From Plenodomus lindquistii (taxonomy: Eukaryota; Ascomycota; Dothideomycetes; Pleosporales; Leptosphaeriaceae): a stretch of DNA of 64,000 bases. Under the pieces are notes generated by a model, which worked only from the letters and a program-made list of their open reading frames with translations, did not search any database and was not told where the DNA came from. The stretch is taken from assembly GCA_025504975.1 (NCBI GenBank), contig JANUWI010000002.1, positions 2,356,001 to 2,420,000 on the forward strand, in the 5' to 3' direction. Made by a program: the position numbers and the translations under genes. This document shows positions 1 to 13,503 of the stretch, in pieces. Numbering within the stretch: the first letter of the stretch is position 1; the number at the start of each line of letters is the position of its first letter.

Positions 1-2206
1 GTGCCAATTGTAGCCTTACTACCCATGGTGCATCGCGATCCTGTGGCATACGGAGAGGATGCGGAAGAGTTCCGACCTGAGCGGATGCTGGACGAAGAGT
101 TTGATCGCCGGAACAAAGAATTTCCCAATTGCTGGAAGCCTTTCGGCAATGGCATGAGGGGATGCATCGGAAGACCTTTCGCCTGGCAAGAATCACTACT
201 CGTGCTGGCGATCCTTCTGCAGAACTTCAACTTCTCCATGGATGATGCGTCGTACCAACTTCAGATCAAGCAGACGCTCTCGATCAAGCCAAAGGACTTC
301 TACATGCGTGCACGCCTCCGAAACCATGTGTCAGCGACGGACCTGGAGCGCTCGCTTTCTTCGGCAACGATCCACGATCCCCCACCAGCCAGCGGTGTCT
401 CTAAGATCAAGCCGCGAGCCAAGAATGGGAAGCCCGTGGCCATCTATTACGGATCAAATACTGGTACATGCGAGGCCTTGGCCAATCGACTCGCTAGCGA
501 TGCCGCGAACCATGGCTTTAGAGCGGACGTTGTAGACACACTCGATTCTGTACGAGGAGGGTTACCAAAGGACAAGCCGGTCGTGATAATCACAGCGTCC
601 TACGAAGGTGCACCGGCTGACAATGCAGCACACTTCGTCAATTGGGTTGGCACACTCAAGGCAGACGAAATGAAGGATGTGTCGTACGCGGTCTTCGGCT
701 GTGGCCACCGTGACTGGGCAAAGACGTTTCATAAAATCCCCAAGTATCTCGATCGTCAGCTGGCTGAGCTCGGCGCGACCAAGATGGTCGATATGGGTAG
801 TACGGACGCTGCGTCAGGCGACATATTCACTGATTTCGAAACCTGGGAGGATCACACCTTCTGGCCTGCGATGAGGGAGAAGTATGGATCGACGGAAGCC
901 GACGGCGAAGGCTCGCTGGAGACTACACTGGATGTCGAAGTGTCCACCCCTCGATCTTCCACCCTGCGTCAGGATGTCCGTGAGGCACGCGTCGAAGAGG
1001 TGGAGGTTCTGTCTAGCTCTAATGTCACCGAGAAACGACATATTGAGATCAGTCTTCCGTCTGATATGTCCTACTCGGCAGGCGATTACCTAGCGATACT
1101 CCCTCTGAACCCCAAGGAGAACATTCAACGTGCAATGAGGCACTTCGGACTCTCCTGGGATAGCATGCTTACGATCTCATCGGCTGGTCCCACAGCATTG
1201 CCTACTGACACGCCTATCAGCGCCAGTGACGTGCTCGGCGCCTACGTCGAACTCGCTCAGCCGGCAAGCAAGCGTAATGTGATTGCTCTCGCCGATGCAT
1301 CAAGCGACGAAGCGCACAAGACGGAGCTCAGTCGCCTTGCCGAAGAGGCCTTCAGCGAGGAGATTACAGCGAAGCGCGTTTCTGTTCTCGATCTTCTTGA
1401 ACGCTTTCCATCCGCAAAGTTGCCACTGGGCGTTTTCCTAAAGATGCAACCTCCGATGCGTGTTCGGCAGTACTCGATTTCTTCTTCACCTCTTTGGAAT
1501 CCAAGCAATGTGACTCTGACTTATGCGGTCGTCAACCAGCCTGCTCTGAGCGGCCAGGGCCAATACGTCGGAGTAGCGACCAACTACCTTGCGAACCTCG
1601 CGCCGGGTGACAGGCTGCATGTCAGTGTTCGTCAGTCGCACAAGGCGTTCCATTTGCCCAAAGACGGGAAGAATGTGCCTGTCATCATGATTGCTGCAGG
1701 AACAGGTAAGCACAATCAATCCACGAACAAGCATTCAATATCTTGCTAAATGGTGTACAGGTCTTGCGCCCTTTCGTGGTTTCATCCAGGAGCGCGCTGC
1801 CCAGCTCGCCGCCGGTCGCAACCTTGCACCAGCAATTTTGTTCTATGGGTGCCACTCTCCGGACAGCGACCTCCTCTACGCAGACGTTCTCAAGCGTTGG
1901 GAACAAATGGGAGCAGTATCACTCCGCTACGCCTTCTCTCGCGCCACAGAAAAGTCGGAGGGCTGCAAATACGTGCAAGATCGATTATACCACGACCGTG
2001 CCGATATCATCGAGCAATTCGACAATGGTGCCAAACTCTTCGTGTGCGGCAGCCGAGGCGTTGGCGATGGCGTGCAAGAATGTTTGATCAAGATTGCGAA
2101 GGAGCGCCAACAGGAGATCAGAGGGCAGGTCGTTGATGATGCGAAAGCAAGGGCATGGTTTGAGGGGCTGCGCAACGAGCGCTTTGCCACGGATGTCTTT
2201 GCTTGA
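1..2206 (+). CDS. Bifunctional cytochrome P450/NADPH-P450 reductase, CYP505 (P450foxy) type, 5' partial
   Basis: Exons 1-1705 and 1761-2206, with a 55-bp intron that starts GTAAG and ends TACAG; splicing restores the conserved AGTGLAPFRGF block of the reductase NADPH domain. The visible 716 residues begin inside the P450 domain. The heme loop FGNGMRGCIGRPF has its ligand Cys at residue 55 of the visible part. A linker leads to a flavodoxin/FMN domain with YYGSNTGTCE near residue 148, then the FAD domain with RQYSISSS near 488, then the NADPH domain to the stop. This order is that of self-sufficient fungal CYP505 enzymes, which hydroxylate fatty acids near the omega end and take electrons from NADPH through the fused reductase. 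The N-terminal P450 part, about 350-400 residues, lies left of the window. The frame is intact with no sign of RIP. Substrate is by family analogy only. Confidence 0.93.
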
Positions 2207-3132
2207 GCTGCGAACGTCATGCGCGCAGCACAACGACACCAGGTCGACACCAGTCGGTCACAATTGACTTCCGTATCGGCTATGCCCGACGATGTGACAA
2301 CACAGTAGAAACAATGCCAGGACTTGTGAAGCTTGGCCTGCACATGTGCACAATATAAGATGCGATTGAGGCTGTGTTAATATTGCCCTCCTTTCAACGG
2401 CCATGAGCCTTTTAATCAGACATGACCATGCGCGCAATCTCCCTTCGCACGCTGCAACAGAGGGACAGTGCCGTCAGATCATGCTTCTATCTTTAGGACG
2501 CATCGTTCTAGAAGTTCAGCTCGACGCTCTCACTAGTCGCGCACCGAAATGATTTATGGGACGACTTGGCATTATTCACCCCCGGAATGGCGGCATCGAG
2601 CTTGTGGCTTCCACCCGTGCCGACACCGGCTGCCCCGCGGCATGGCAATGACAGCTTCGGCTTGCGATTCAATTCTGGAGCAATATGCGCCAGGTTGAGA
2701 TCACTGTAGTCCTGTACAGACTAATTGCATTCATAATACTTCTGGGCGGTGTTTGTTTGGCAATCAACGAAAACGAACCCCCTGGCTTGCCCAACAGGAA
2801 CTTCAACAGGCGTGACAGGGCAGCTACAGTGGAGGCGTCCCAAAATAGCCTACCAGCAATGAACATGTGAGCGAATAAGAAACTGTACCCACACGCAACG
2901 CATGCATGGCACCCGCGAAGATCTACATTGGAGCGTCTTGGCTCGCGGAAACTACGAGCCTCATCCACGTCATCAGGGTTGGCATGCCGGTGCAATGATG
3001 CGCAGGGGCAAACATTTTCTACTCTTAACACTCGCGCCATCCGCTTGTTTCTCTCGATATCCAACGCCTGCTATTACTTTTGACGGCTGTTGTTACTGTA
3101 TTACTATTTAATATTATTTTACCATAATCACC
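2207..3132. other. Intergenic region between CYP505 and GH17 genes
   Basis: About 0.9 kb of normal base composition. It holds the 3' flank of the CYP505 gene and the promoter of the GH17 gene, whose last 40 bases before the ATG are T/A rich. Short open frames in it have no family features and overlap on both strands. I see no RNA gene or repeat. Confidence 0.6.
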
Positions 3133-4117
3133 ATGTGGGCCAAGGCAGCATCCATCCTCGCTTTGGCGTCTACTGCCATTGCGCAGAGCAAAGGCTTCAA
3201 CTACGGCGCAACCAACGCCGATGGCTCATGCCGCGGGTACAACGACTTCGTTCGCTTCTTCAACGAAGCAAAGAGCCTTCCTGGAGCCCCCGGATTCAAC
3301 ACAGCCCGTCTTTACACATCCATCCAATGCGGAACCGGAGCCGATCCCATTTCAGCGTTCCGTGCGGCTGTCGATACTGACACCAACCTTCTCGTCGGTC
3401 TTTGGGCCAGTGCTGGTCGTGCCGTCTACGAGAATGAGCTCAATGCTCTGATCCGCGGTGCAAATGAGTTGGGCACAGCCTTCACCGACAAGATTGTTGG
3501 CATCAGCGTCGGCTCAGAGGATCTCTACCGCAGCAGCGAACAGGGCCAAATCAACAACGCCGGTGTTGGCGCTACAGGCGCTGAGATCGAAGGTTACATT
3601 GGCTGGATGCGCGATTGGTTCCGCGGTACTGCCTTGGAGGGCAAGCCTATCGGTCACGTCGATACCTGGACCGCATGGGTTCTGCCCGAGAACCGTGGTG
3701 TCGCCAACGCTGTCGACTTCCTGGGCCACAACTCTTTCCCATACTTCGAGAATACCCGCCCGAACTCTATCGACCAGGCTCGCGAGAACCTCTTCACTGC
3801 CATCGGTCAGACCGAGAGCGTCTCCGGTGGAAAGCCCGTCTGGGTCACTGAGACCGGCTGGCCACGATGTAAGTCTTGACGAAAATCCAAACTCCATACA
3901 TGTGACTAACAATCCTTCAGTTGGACCTAATTCTGGTGCTGCTGTTGCATCGCTCGATAACGCCAAGCGCTACTGGAAGGATGTTGGCTGCTCGCTGTTC
4001 GGCACTCGCAACACCTTCTGGTATACTCTCAAGGACGCGAACTCTGCTCAGACTGAGCTGTCATTCGCCATTACACCAGCGGAGAACAACACTCCTTTCT
4101 TCGATCTCACTTGCTAG
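3133..4117 (+). CDS. Secreted GH17 beta-1,3-glucanase (BGL2-like)
   Basis: Exons 3133-3868 and 3921-4117; the 52-bp intron has GTAAGT, a GACTAAC branch site and TTCAG. The product is 310 residues. Residues 1-18 form a signal peptide (MWAKAASILALASTAIAQ), so the enzyme should be secreted and work in the cell wall. Glu129 in VGSED is the expected proton donor and Glu240 in WVTETGWP, the GH17 signature, is the nucleophile. The length matches the fungal Bgl2/SCW family of about 310 residues, which cut and re-join beta-1,3-glucan during wall remodelling. No serine-rich tail or GPI signal is visible: the protein ends in FFDLTC. Start is the only ATG giving a signal peptide. Endo-glucanase versus transglycosylase activity cannot be told here. 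Confidence 0.94.
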
Positions 4118-4294
4118 ATCTTCCAAATTTGAGCATGTGAATCGTTGACAAGACTAGTTCTTACCAATCTGTGGTATAATTGGAAATTGTATCGAGCGCT
4201 CAGTGGACCACATTAAACCGTGTCGCAGGGTAGACGGACTCACTTTGTATATAATTGTCTTAATGAAACCCCCTAGCATGTGAACAACTCATAT

Positions 4295-5734
4295 TCAGCG
4301 TCTTCGCTTCGTTTCAACTTGCACCAACGTCTCTGCATTGTGCTTCTTCCCGTTGCTTGCATTTTGTCCGCGCTCTTTCTCTAATTTGTCACTCTCAACA
4401 TTCCTAAAGAAACGATTGTCAGGCCTCGGAAGGCCAAGATGCTGACGCAAAGTCGTTCCAGAATAGTCCTTGCGGAACAAACCCCTTCGTTGCAGTTCCG
4501 GTACCAGTTTCTGCGTGACTCCCTCCAGGCCCTCAGGTACGAATGGGAAGGTCACGGTGAATCCGTCGGTTGCACCTGCGTCCAGCCACACCTGCATCTC
4601 GTCTGCAATGGTTTCTGCCGTTCCTACAAATGCCAGCCCTGCATAACCGCCGTAGCGACCGGCAAGCTGACGAACAGTGAGTCCTTCGTCCTTTGCAAGT
4701 TTCAGAACGCTAGCGCGACTGGTGTGGCTTGCATTCGTTGGTGGCAAGTCAGCCTCTGGTGGCAACGGACCGTCTGGATCAAAGCCTGAGGCATCTGTGC
4801 CCAAGGAAATTGAAAGCGACGATATTGCGCTGTCCCAATGAACCAGACTGTCGAGTTTAAGACGTTTCTGCTGCGCTTCCTCCACCGTGTCCGCGACAAT
4901 GATCATTGCAGCGGGTAGAATTTTGATGTGATCCGGATTGCGCCCTGCTGCCTTGGTCCGATTCTTGATGTCGTCGTATAGACTCTTCGCGCCAGCGATA
5001 TCCTTTGGTGAGCAGAACACCACTTCCGCTGTCTCCGCGGCGAGTTGTCGACCAGGCTCAGATTGCCCCGCTTGCACAATGACCGGCCATCCTTGCACTG
5101 GTCTTGCGATGTTGAGCGGCCCCTTAACCTTTAAATCATCACCTTTATGGTTCAAAGTATGGATCTTCTCTGGGTCCACAAATACTCCGCTTTCTGGGTC
5201 GCGAATGAATGCATCGTCTGCAAAGCTGTCCCAAAGACCTGTCACGACATCGTAGAACTCTCGTGCACGCTTGTACCGCTCGCTATGCTGCACATGTTCA
5301 TCCAATCCGAAGTTCTTGGATGATTCCGGGTTACCCGTGGTAACAATGTTCCACGCAGCTCTTCCCTCGCTCAAATGGTCCAAACTTGCAAATCGTCGCG
5401 CAATATGATATGGCTCATCGTAGGTCGTTGATGCCGTCGCAGCTAAGCCAATGCGCTCTGTGACTTGCGATAGTGCCGATAGCAAGGTGAATGGCTCAAA
5501 TGAAGTAACAGTATGGCTGCGCTTCAACGCTTCAACAGGCATATTCAGCACGGCGAGATGATCGGCCATGAAGAATGCATCAAATTTCGCGGCCTCTAGA
5601 GCCTGAATAAACGCTTTGATATGCTTGAGGTTGAAGTTGGCGTCGGGGTATGCGCCAGGGTAGCGCCACGCGCCGGTGTGCAGCGAAACGGGCCGCATGA
5701 AAGCTGTCAAATGCAATTGCTTAGTGGATGACAT
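4295..5734 (-). CDS. Luciferase-like FMN-dependent monooxygenase (NtaA/SnaA/DszA class)
   Basis: A single exon of 479 residues from the ATG at 5734. An in-frame ATG at 5815 would add 27 residues of no recognisable character. The start LHLTAFMRPVSLHTGAWRYP, then FFMADHLAV, GLAATASTTYDEPY, WNIVTTGNPESSKNFG and HSERY are the usual blocks of the nitrilotriacetate/desulfurisation monooxygenase branch of the bacterial-luciferase (TIM-barrel) superfamily. These enzymes use FMNH2 delivered by a separate reductase to oxidise sulfur- or nitrogen-bearing small molecules. Fungal copies often look bacterial in origin. The C-terminus is charged and basic (ending KRRR). No reductase gene lies next door. Substrate is unknown. 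Confidence 0.9.
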   Translation of the reverse strand: MSSTKQLHLTAFMRPVSLHTGAWRYPGAYPDANFNLKHIKAFIQALEAAKFDAFFMADHLAVLNMPVEALKRSHTVTSFEPFTLLSALSQVTERIGLAATASTTYDEPYHIARRFASLDHLSEGRAAWNIVTTGNPESSKNFGLDEHVQHSERYKRAREFYDVVTGLWDSFADDAFIRDPESGVFVDPEKIHTLNHKGDDLKVKGPLNIARPVQGWPVIVQAGQSEPGRQLAAETAEVVFCSPKDIAGAKSLYDDIKNRTKAAGRNPDHIKILPAAMIIVADTVEEAQQKRLKLDSLVHWDSAISSLSISLGTDASGFDPDGPLPPEADLPPTNASHTSRASVLKLAKDEGLTVRQLAGRYGGYAGLAFVGTAETIADEMQVWLDAGATDGFTVTFPFVPEGLEGVTQKLVPELQRRGLFRKDYSGTTLRQHLGLPRPDNRFFRNVESDKLEKERGQNASNGKKHNAETLVQVETKRRR

Positions 5735-6363
5735 GTTGCAATGAATCTTTTGATTATATTTGAATGCTGGTGAGAGAGTCTCTGAGATACTACGCCCACC
5801 AGTGTCGGCCAACACGTCAAGGTGGTATGTAATGCTCGCATGTACGATTACAAATGCAGCGCGCTGCTCACCCTGTCGGTATTACGCCAGTTGGGCATAA
5901 GATCACGACATTGCTACACGAACAATTAGATAAGCAACGTCGCAAGCATTGAGCTTGTTATGCTAATTATCGTGACTTTGGCTCCCACAACAATACTTAC
6001 CTGCGTATGTTTTTACTGTAACAAATTATGTTTCATCGTCGCGAAGCCGGATTAAAAGACCACTACACACGCTGAAGCATGCACCTCCGACTACAAAGGA
6101 GCCCGTTCTTATTGTGTCACCACCTCGCGTTAACAGCACAATGCGTGAGCCTGTATGGTAGTAAAAAGATTATAAAGTATATAAAGCTGTTATATTATAA
6201 TCTCTACTACTTCTAGAGTATTTACATAATATCTAATTACTTAAAAATAGTATTTTAGTATATTATAGTAGTTATAGTATATATAGTATAAGTTTAGTAC
6301 TAGATTAAAAGTCTCTACTATTATCTAAGTACATGCTTAATTACCTATATAATCTAATTAACT
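5735..6363. other. Promoter region grading into AT-rich block
   Basis: Upstream flank of the monooxygenase gene. Base composition is normal to about 6160 and then drops abruptly to the AT-rich, RIP-like composition. The last part of the normal stretch (6094-6141) carries a copy of a dispersed repeat also found at 26399-26446. No gene seen. Confidence 0.6.
6094..6141 (+). repeat. Dispersed repeat copy 1 (AAGGAGCCCGT...GTTAACAGCA)
   Basis: About 48 bases that match 26399-26446 closely, sharing AAGGAGCCCGT, TTATT, TGTC/ATGTC and CGTTAACAGCA. The differences are mostly C/T and G/A. It sits exactly at the edge of the AT-rich block, so it may be the surviving end of a transposable element. Confidence 0.6.
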
Positions 6364-6404
6364 ACTAATAAAGCAGGTAGATTCTAAAGAGTAAATACTA
6401 AGTA

Positions 6405-6714
6405 TATTAGGCCCTTAGGTAGCTTCTCTGCCATTTAAGCTAGAATAGCCCATAAAGGGTTATTATAGGCTAGAGGGGGCTGTTGCACCCTATACTAAAG
6501 TATAAAAGCCCCTAGCTCTCTACTTTAGGCTAGAGATTCTATAAACGTATAGAAAAAAGGTAAAAAGCAGGGTATAAAGCCTGCTAGAGGTAGAAGAATA
6601 AAAAAGTAAAAATTTATTTATTTTTAATTCTAAAATAGTATTTTTATCTGCCTATCTAATTAATCTATTCTATTCTATATAAGCTATTACAGTAATATTC
6701 TATTAGATATTATA
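6405..6714 (+). repeat. 5' LTR of inner Ty3 element (310 bp, RIP-altered)
   Basis: Starts TATTAGGCCC and ends GATATTATA. It matches 13504-13813 and the unmutated LTR at 49892-50201, which begins TGTTAGGCCC and ends GGTATTACA. In the first 60 bases it differs from the unmutated copy at 12 positions, all C->T or G->A. Confidence 0.93.
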
Positions 6715-9700
6715 TTTAAATTATTTAAACTACTATACACTTATAGAGTATAGATAATTAAAATAAATTATTAATTTACTATAAAAGATTTAAATAGTGC
6801 TGCTAGTAATACAGGTATAACTCTATAGATATTTATAAACTTAGCTCTAGTACTAGACCTAAATTCTACTAGTATATAGCCTATTAAATCTATTATATAG
6901 ATTAATAAACTAACTATAGACTATAATAGCCTATAATTACCTACTTTAGATAATAATATTAATAAAAAATTAAATATAAAGGCACGCCTCTAGAAAGCAC
7001 GTAAATAGTTCTATTAGAAACGCTAATATAAAAAACTAGCAGATATTAATATACTCTAGGCCTATTAGAAAACTAGAGACTAGAAAAATATTACTTTTAA
7101 AAGTACTAGTATCTAAAGCGTTATAGTAGTTATTTTTAATTTATCTATTAGCTTACTTTACCTAGAACTCTCTAAAGTTTTTACTAAAAAAAATAGAGTA
7201 GAGTATAATTATTAAAAAAAAAACTATAAATTTTACTTTTTTAAAGCACCTGCTTATTTTAAAACTTAAAAGTAAAAAATTAACTTTAGGCTTATTTATA
7301 TTTCTAAGGTATTAAAGTCTTTTTAGCAGGCCTATAATAACTAAAAATAGCTAGAAATAGTCTATTTAGCTCTAACCTAGGCTAAATTTAAAATAGTTAT
7401 ACTAGATTTACTAGAAATACCCTCTAAAAAATATTAACTAGCCTTTAAATCTCTAAAAAAGGCTAGTTAAAGCCTAAATTAAACGTCTATAGACTTTTTA
7501 AACTTTCTATAGCTATACTAGAAAGAACTAGGCTATTTAAAACTACTAAAAATCTAAATATTAAAGTTTATTACAGCCTTATATAATAATATCTATAGAA
7601 ATTTTAGTTTATTTTTAAAAAATTATTAAAATATACTAGCTTTAGTAGAATAGTTAGTAATAGTAATATACTAGTGTAAAAAAGCATTTACTAAAAATAA
7701 AGCTAGTAAAAATAATAAAAAAAAATAAACCTAAAATTAAATAAAAAAAAAAAACTTTAAAAAAAAGTTCTAAAAAAGTAATAAAAAAAGTAAACTAGGC
7801 TATACTAGTTTAAAACAACCCTATAAAAAGTAGTCTAGTAAAAAAATAGATAAAGTCTATTATTATAGCTATAAAAAAATTAGTTATATTTAACCTAATT
7901 ACCTAAAAAGTAATAGAGGTTAGAAAAACTCTAAAAAATCTAGCTTAGAAAAAAGTAAAAAGTAGAAAAACTAGATATAGTTTTTACTGCCTATAGAGCT
8001 TTAATTACTATAATTAGTACTAAGTAGATTCTATCTAAAGCTTTTTAGCTAGAACTATTCTAGCTATTTATAATTAAATTTAAAATAGACCTATTAAAGT
8101 TTAAAAAAGCTCTACTAGATAGTAGCTTATAGCTAAATTTAATATTATAAATATTAGTAAAAGAGCTTAATTTTAATATTACTCCCTTTTTATTTTTTAT
8201 TACTAAAGGTATAAATAGAGGCTAGCTAAAAGTATATAATATAACTTTTATTAAAATTACTATTACTAATTCTAAAAGTTATAAGTAAATCTAGAGGATT
8301 TTATTTATAGTATCTAACTTTTAAAGGTTCTTTATATACCTAAAGCTACTCTAGATAGATTTTTACTTTTTAAAAATTAATTATACTACTTAGCGAATAC
8401 TTTTTAGAGGTAAAAAAGTAAAAAACTAAAGCTTTTTTAAAAAAGTTAAAGTAGAAAAAGCTAAATAGTTTAAACGCACTATAAAAAACTCTATAATAGA
8501 TATCTATATACTTTATATTAGCTTTATAGCCTATAGTAACCTAGTATAGGCTACTTTTATATAAATACTACTAGAATATATAAATTTTATAGATATAGCA
8601 TTAAAAAAAAATTTATTAATTTTTTTTAACTATAGCCTAGCTAATTTTACTATCTAGATACTAGAAAAGTAGATACTACTATATTAACTACTATATAACC
8701 TTTTAAAAACTAAATTTAAAATTCTAAAAAAGTATATAGATAACTACTTATCTAAAAGTTAAATATAAAGGTTAAAGTCTCTAGTAGAAATACCTATTCT
8801 TTTTATAAAAAAAAAATAGTAGTTTAAAGCTATATATTAACTACTAGAGTTTTAATAAAATTATAGTAAAAAATAGGCACTTACTACCTCTAATTACTAA
8901 ATTTTTAAATAAACTAGATAAAGTAAAAATCTATATAAAGTTTAATATCTATAACGCCTACTATAAAATTAGAATTAAAAAAAAAATAAATAGAAAACAG
9001 CCTTTAGAACCTAATACAGGCACTTTAAATACTTAGTAATACCTTTTAAACTTACTAATACTCTAGTATAGTTCTAGGCCTATATTAATTAAACTTTAGT
9101 TAGTCTAGTTAATATAACTTATATAGTGTACTTTAATAATATCTTTATTTTTTCTAATAATAAAAATAAATATAAAGTTTATATATAGAAAATATTTAGC
9201 TACTTATATAAAGCTAAACTATATATAAAGCTTTTAAAGTATAAATAGAAAATACAGCGTATAGAATACCTAGAGTATATTATTATACTAGAAAAAATCT
9301 CTATTAATCTAGAATAGATTAAAATAGTCTAAAACTAGCTATAACCTACTATAGTGTGTAATATCTAGGTGTTTATTAAATTTATAAACTACTACTAGAA
9401 ATTTATTATAAATTTTTTAAAATTAGTGCTACTTTTTATAAAACTAATATAGAAAGCGCTAGAGGCGGTCTAGAGTAGGCTATAGATAAAAAAAAAAAAA
9501 GCTAGCTACTTAATTTTAGCACTAAAAATAAAGCAGCTTTTTAAAAAATAAAAAATACTTTTTTAGAAGTATCTATATTAGTATATTTTAAAAGTAATAG
9601 AAGAATACGCCTAGAAGTTAACACCTCTAGAGGCGTAATATATAGTATTCTAAGCTAGTTAGTTCTAGAAAAAAGTAGAGAAGCTTAATAAAAACTAGTT

Positions 9701-12700
9701 AATTTCTATTTATATAAACTAATTATAGTAGAATATAATTATAATACCTATAACTAAAAACTGCTAGCTATAGTCTAGAGCCTAAAATATTAGTAATATT
9801 ATTTTAAAGCTATTTTATTTAAAATATTAATAGACTATAAAAATCTATAATAGTTTATAGAAATAAAAACTTTTAACTATAGGCAGGTTAGATTTTATCT
9901 AGTATTATTATAATATAATTTTACTCTTTTCTATTAGCTAGATAAAATAAATCTAGTAAATAGACTTTTATAAAAGCTAGACTATATAGCTAAAGTAAAT
10001 AAACTAGAATAGAAATATAATAAAGCTTTTATAACGCTACTATAGAACTTTTTATAAAAAAAGTTAGAAAATCTAATTTTAGTAAATATAGTCTCTACTA
10101 GATCTAGTAATTAACTCTAAAAAATAGACTAAGCCTTTTAGAAATTTATAAAAGTTAAATTAACTAAAAAAAGATAGAATAAAGCTAATAAAAAGCGTAG
10201 CCTACTATTAGAGGCTAATAAAGCTTTAAATAAAAAATTAGAAGCTAAACTAACCTAGAATAACCTACTCTAGGTTAATCTAGGTTAAAGAAATTAGAAA
10301 AAACTTACTATAATTAAAAAAAAGGCACTAGTAATAAAAGAATACTATAATAACCCCTTTACTAGTTATTTTAGTGTAAAAAAAATGCTTAAAAAGTTCT
10401 AGCGCTAATTTATATAGAAAAAAATAAAAAAAAAAGTAGAAAACTACTATAAAGACTGTCTAGTATATATATAGTTAATAACTACTAGATATAAGCTTTA
10501 TAGGCTACTTACTTCTTTTTTTCTATCTAACTAGCTATAGAAAGAAGTTATAATAGACTTTATTACTAAATTACTTTTTTTAAAGTATAGTAGTATTATA
10601 TATAACGCTATATTTATAGTAGTATATAAACTAATATAAATAGTATATTATATTCTAGCCTAGGTAAACTAGAATAGTACTAACTTTATTTAGATATAGA
10701 TTAGAGAGATAGTAAAGCTTTATAGAGTCTCTAAAAAAATTATATTAGATAGAGAACCTTTTATAAACGCTAGATACTAGAAAATATTCTAGTACTATCT
10801 AAATTTAAAAAAGGTATTTACCTCTACTTTCTACCTCTAGACTAATAGACAGATAAAAAGGTAAAACTAAACTCTAAAATAGTACTTTTAATACTACTAC
10901 TATTTAAAATAAAATAACTAGGCTTTTTAGATATATATTAGAGAATATACGTATAATAATAGTATTTATATAATTATAAAAATAATACTTTTCTAAGTTT
11001 ATACTAGACAGGATCTAATTAGGCTAGAATAGCCTATAATAGCTATACTAGTAGAAAAAAGTCCTCTAGAAAAGTAAATTACGTTAAAAGTGCTTAGAAT
11101 TTAAAAAAAGTATAAAAAAAATATTATAAAAGCCTAGAAATACTAAAAAAAATACACTAATAAAAAAAAATTAGATATTCTTTTTAAAATAGATAATTAA
11201 ATTCTAGTTTTAAATAAAAATATCTAGTTTTTATAACTAAAAAAAAAGTTAGACTAGAAATATATTAGGCTAGGCTATATAATAGCCTAGTATAGTTTAA
11301 ATATATTTAAAGTAAATTTACCTAAATTTAAAAAAGTTTATTTAGTATTTTATACTTTTTTACTAGAGCTTTATAACCTTTTAAACTTTATTTTTTATTT
11401 AAAAAGTAATTCTATATATACTTTATAAAAAATAAATAATAACGTATATAAAATAAAAAAGCTACTAAATAAAAAAAAAATAAAGTAGGGAAGTAGTAGT
11501 ATTTAGTAAAATAGATAGAATATCTAGAAAAAAAGAATTTATAGAAGCTAGAGCTAAATATTTTAGCTAATATACTTAAAAAGTTCTAGAAAAAAACTAG
11601 AAGCTTACTAAGCTAAAAGAAAAAATAATATATAACTACTAGAAGTTAAAAATAACTTTCTAAAAAAAAAAAGGTAGCTATAATATAAAATTATAAAAAG
11701 TAAAAGTAAACTTTTACTTTTTTTTTTTATAGAGTTTTTAAAAGTGTTTATAGGTACTCTACACGTAATCTATACTAGTATAAATTAGTATAACCTACTA
11801 TAGCCTATAAAAAACTAAAGTAGGCCTAAATACTATAGGTAAAATAAATACTAGGGATATAGTAAAAAATATATAAATTACTAATAAAGTAAATATATAT
11901 AGAAAAGTAAAAAAAAGTTATAGATTTAAAGATATTATTTAATTACCTATACTATTAAGCGCTATAAAGGGCTATAAAAAGCTAGAATAACTAGAAATAG
12001 ACCTTTTAAAGCTAGATTGCCTAGAAAAGAACTAAAGAAATAGAAAGGAAGCTAGAGAGGCTTAGAACAGTCTAGAATAGCCTAGAAGTAATTATTTAGT
12101 ATTAAAAGCTACTAGATTAGCTTTTTTTTTAGTAATTTTTTTAGTTAGCTTATTTTTTGTACTACTAGAAGTATTACTATGCTTTAATTTAAAATTAGTA
12201 ATTTCTAGAATAAAAGTTTAGTAAGCTAGTTCTAATAGATTAGAATTTTAAAAAAACTTATACTAGAAAAAAGTTAGAATAGTCTATAATAGAGTATAAT
12301 AGTATATACTCTACGCTTTTTAAAAGTACTAGGTAGGTTTTTACTATATTTACGCTTTTTAGTTCTAAAATATTTATAGTTATTTTTAGTAGTATTAAAG
12401 TAAGTAACTATAGTTAATTTAGCGTAAAAATAAAGAGTAAAGTATAGTTTAGATTTAGAATTCTTATCTCTACCTAGAGCACTACTATATAGAAAAAGGT
12501 AGTAATAATAAAATGCTTAAATACTAGAAAATATTAGTATAAACTAGAATAGGCTAAAATAGCTAGAAAAAATTTATTTATTAATATTTTTAGACTAAAC
12601 GCTATACTTCTAGTAAATAGTATCTAGAGTAGCTAACTATTTAGTAGAAAAAACTTCTAAACTATCTACTTTATAGAGACTAGCGCTAGAGTTCTAGAAA

Positions 12701-13503
12701 GTAGGCTAGAGAAGCTATATAGCTATATAAACTTTATAATAGATACTAGTAGTATTTTTATAAAGCTATAGTGCTAGAATAGGTTAGTATAGATTATTTA
12801 GAGCTAAAAAAAAAATATACAGCTACGTACTTTTTATTTATTAAAAAGTAGCGCTAGTACTAAGTAATTTTATTTTTTTTACTAGTATTCTAGGCTTTAT
12901 AGAGGATAATATTATTATTAGTAATAACTAGTATAATATAACTATAAATACTTATAAAATAAAAATTACTAGTAGTAAAAATAATATTATAGTAGATATA
13001 GTAGTAGTAGGTTATCTAACTAGTATTAAAAATATTATTAAAAATCTAGCCTTTATCTATTATAGGCTAGAATAGGTTAGATAGAGCTAAAAAAGTTAGT
13101 TAAAAGTATAAATAGTTCTACTAAGCTAGTTAGCTTTATACTGCGCTAGAATAGAGTATTATAGCTTATATTAAACTATATAAAAGCTTAACTTTTACAG
13201 CTAATAGCTATATAAAAAATTTAAAAAATATTTACTAGATAAAAAAATAGTATAGAAGTAATAGGCTAAAATAGAGAAAAAGTAACCTTTTATATTATAG
13301 CTAAAAAAGACTAGTATAGGCTATAAAATAGTAGTAAAGTAAAAATAAAATTATAAACTATAATCTATAAATAAAATTATAAATAAAATTAAAATTTTTA
13401 CTTTTACCTATTACTTTAAAAATATAATACTATATTATCTATAAAATGTAGGCAGGTATTAAAACTATCTAATTAGATTAATTAAAGTCTAGAAAAAGAA
13501 TAA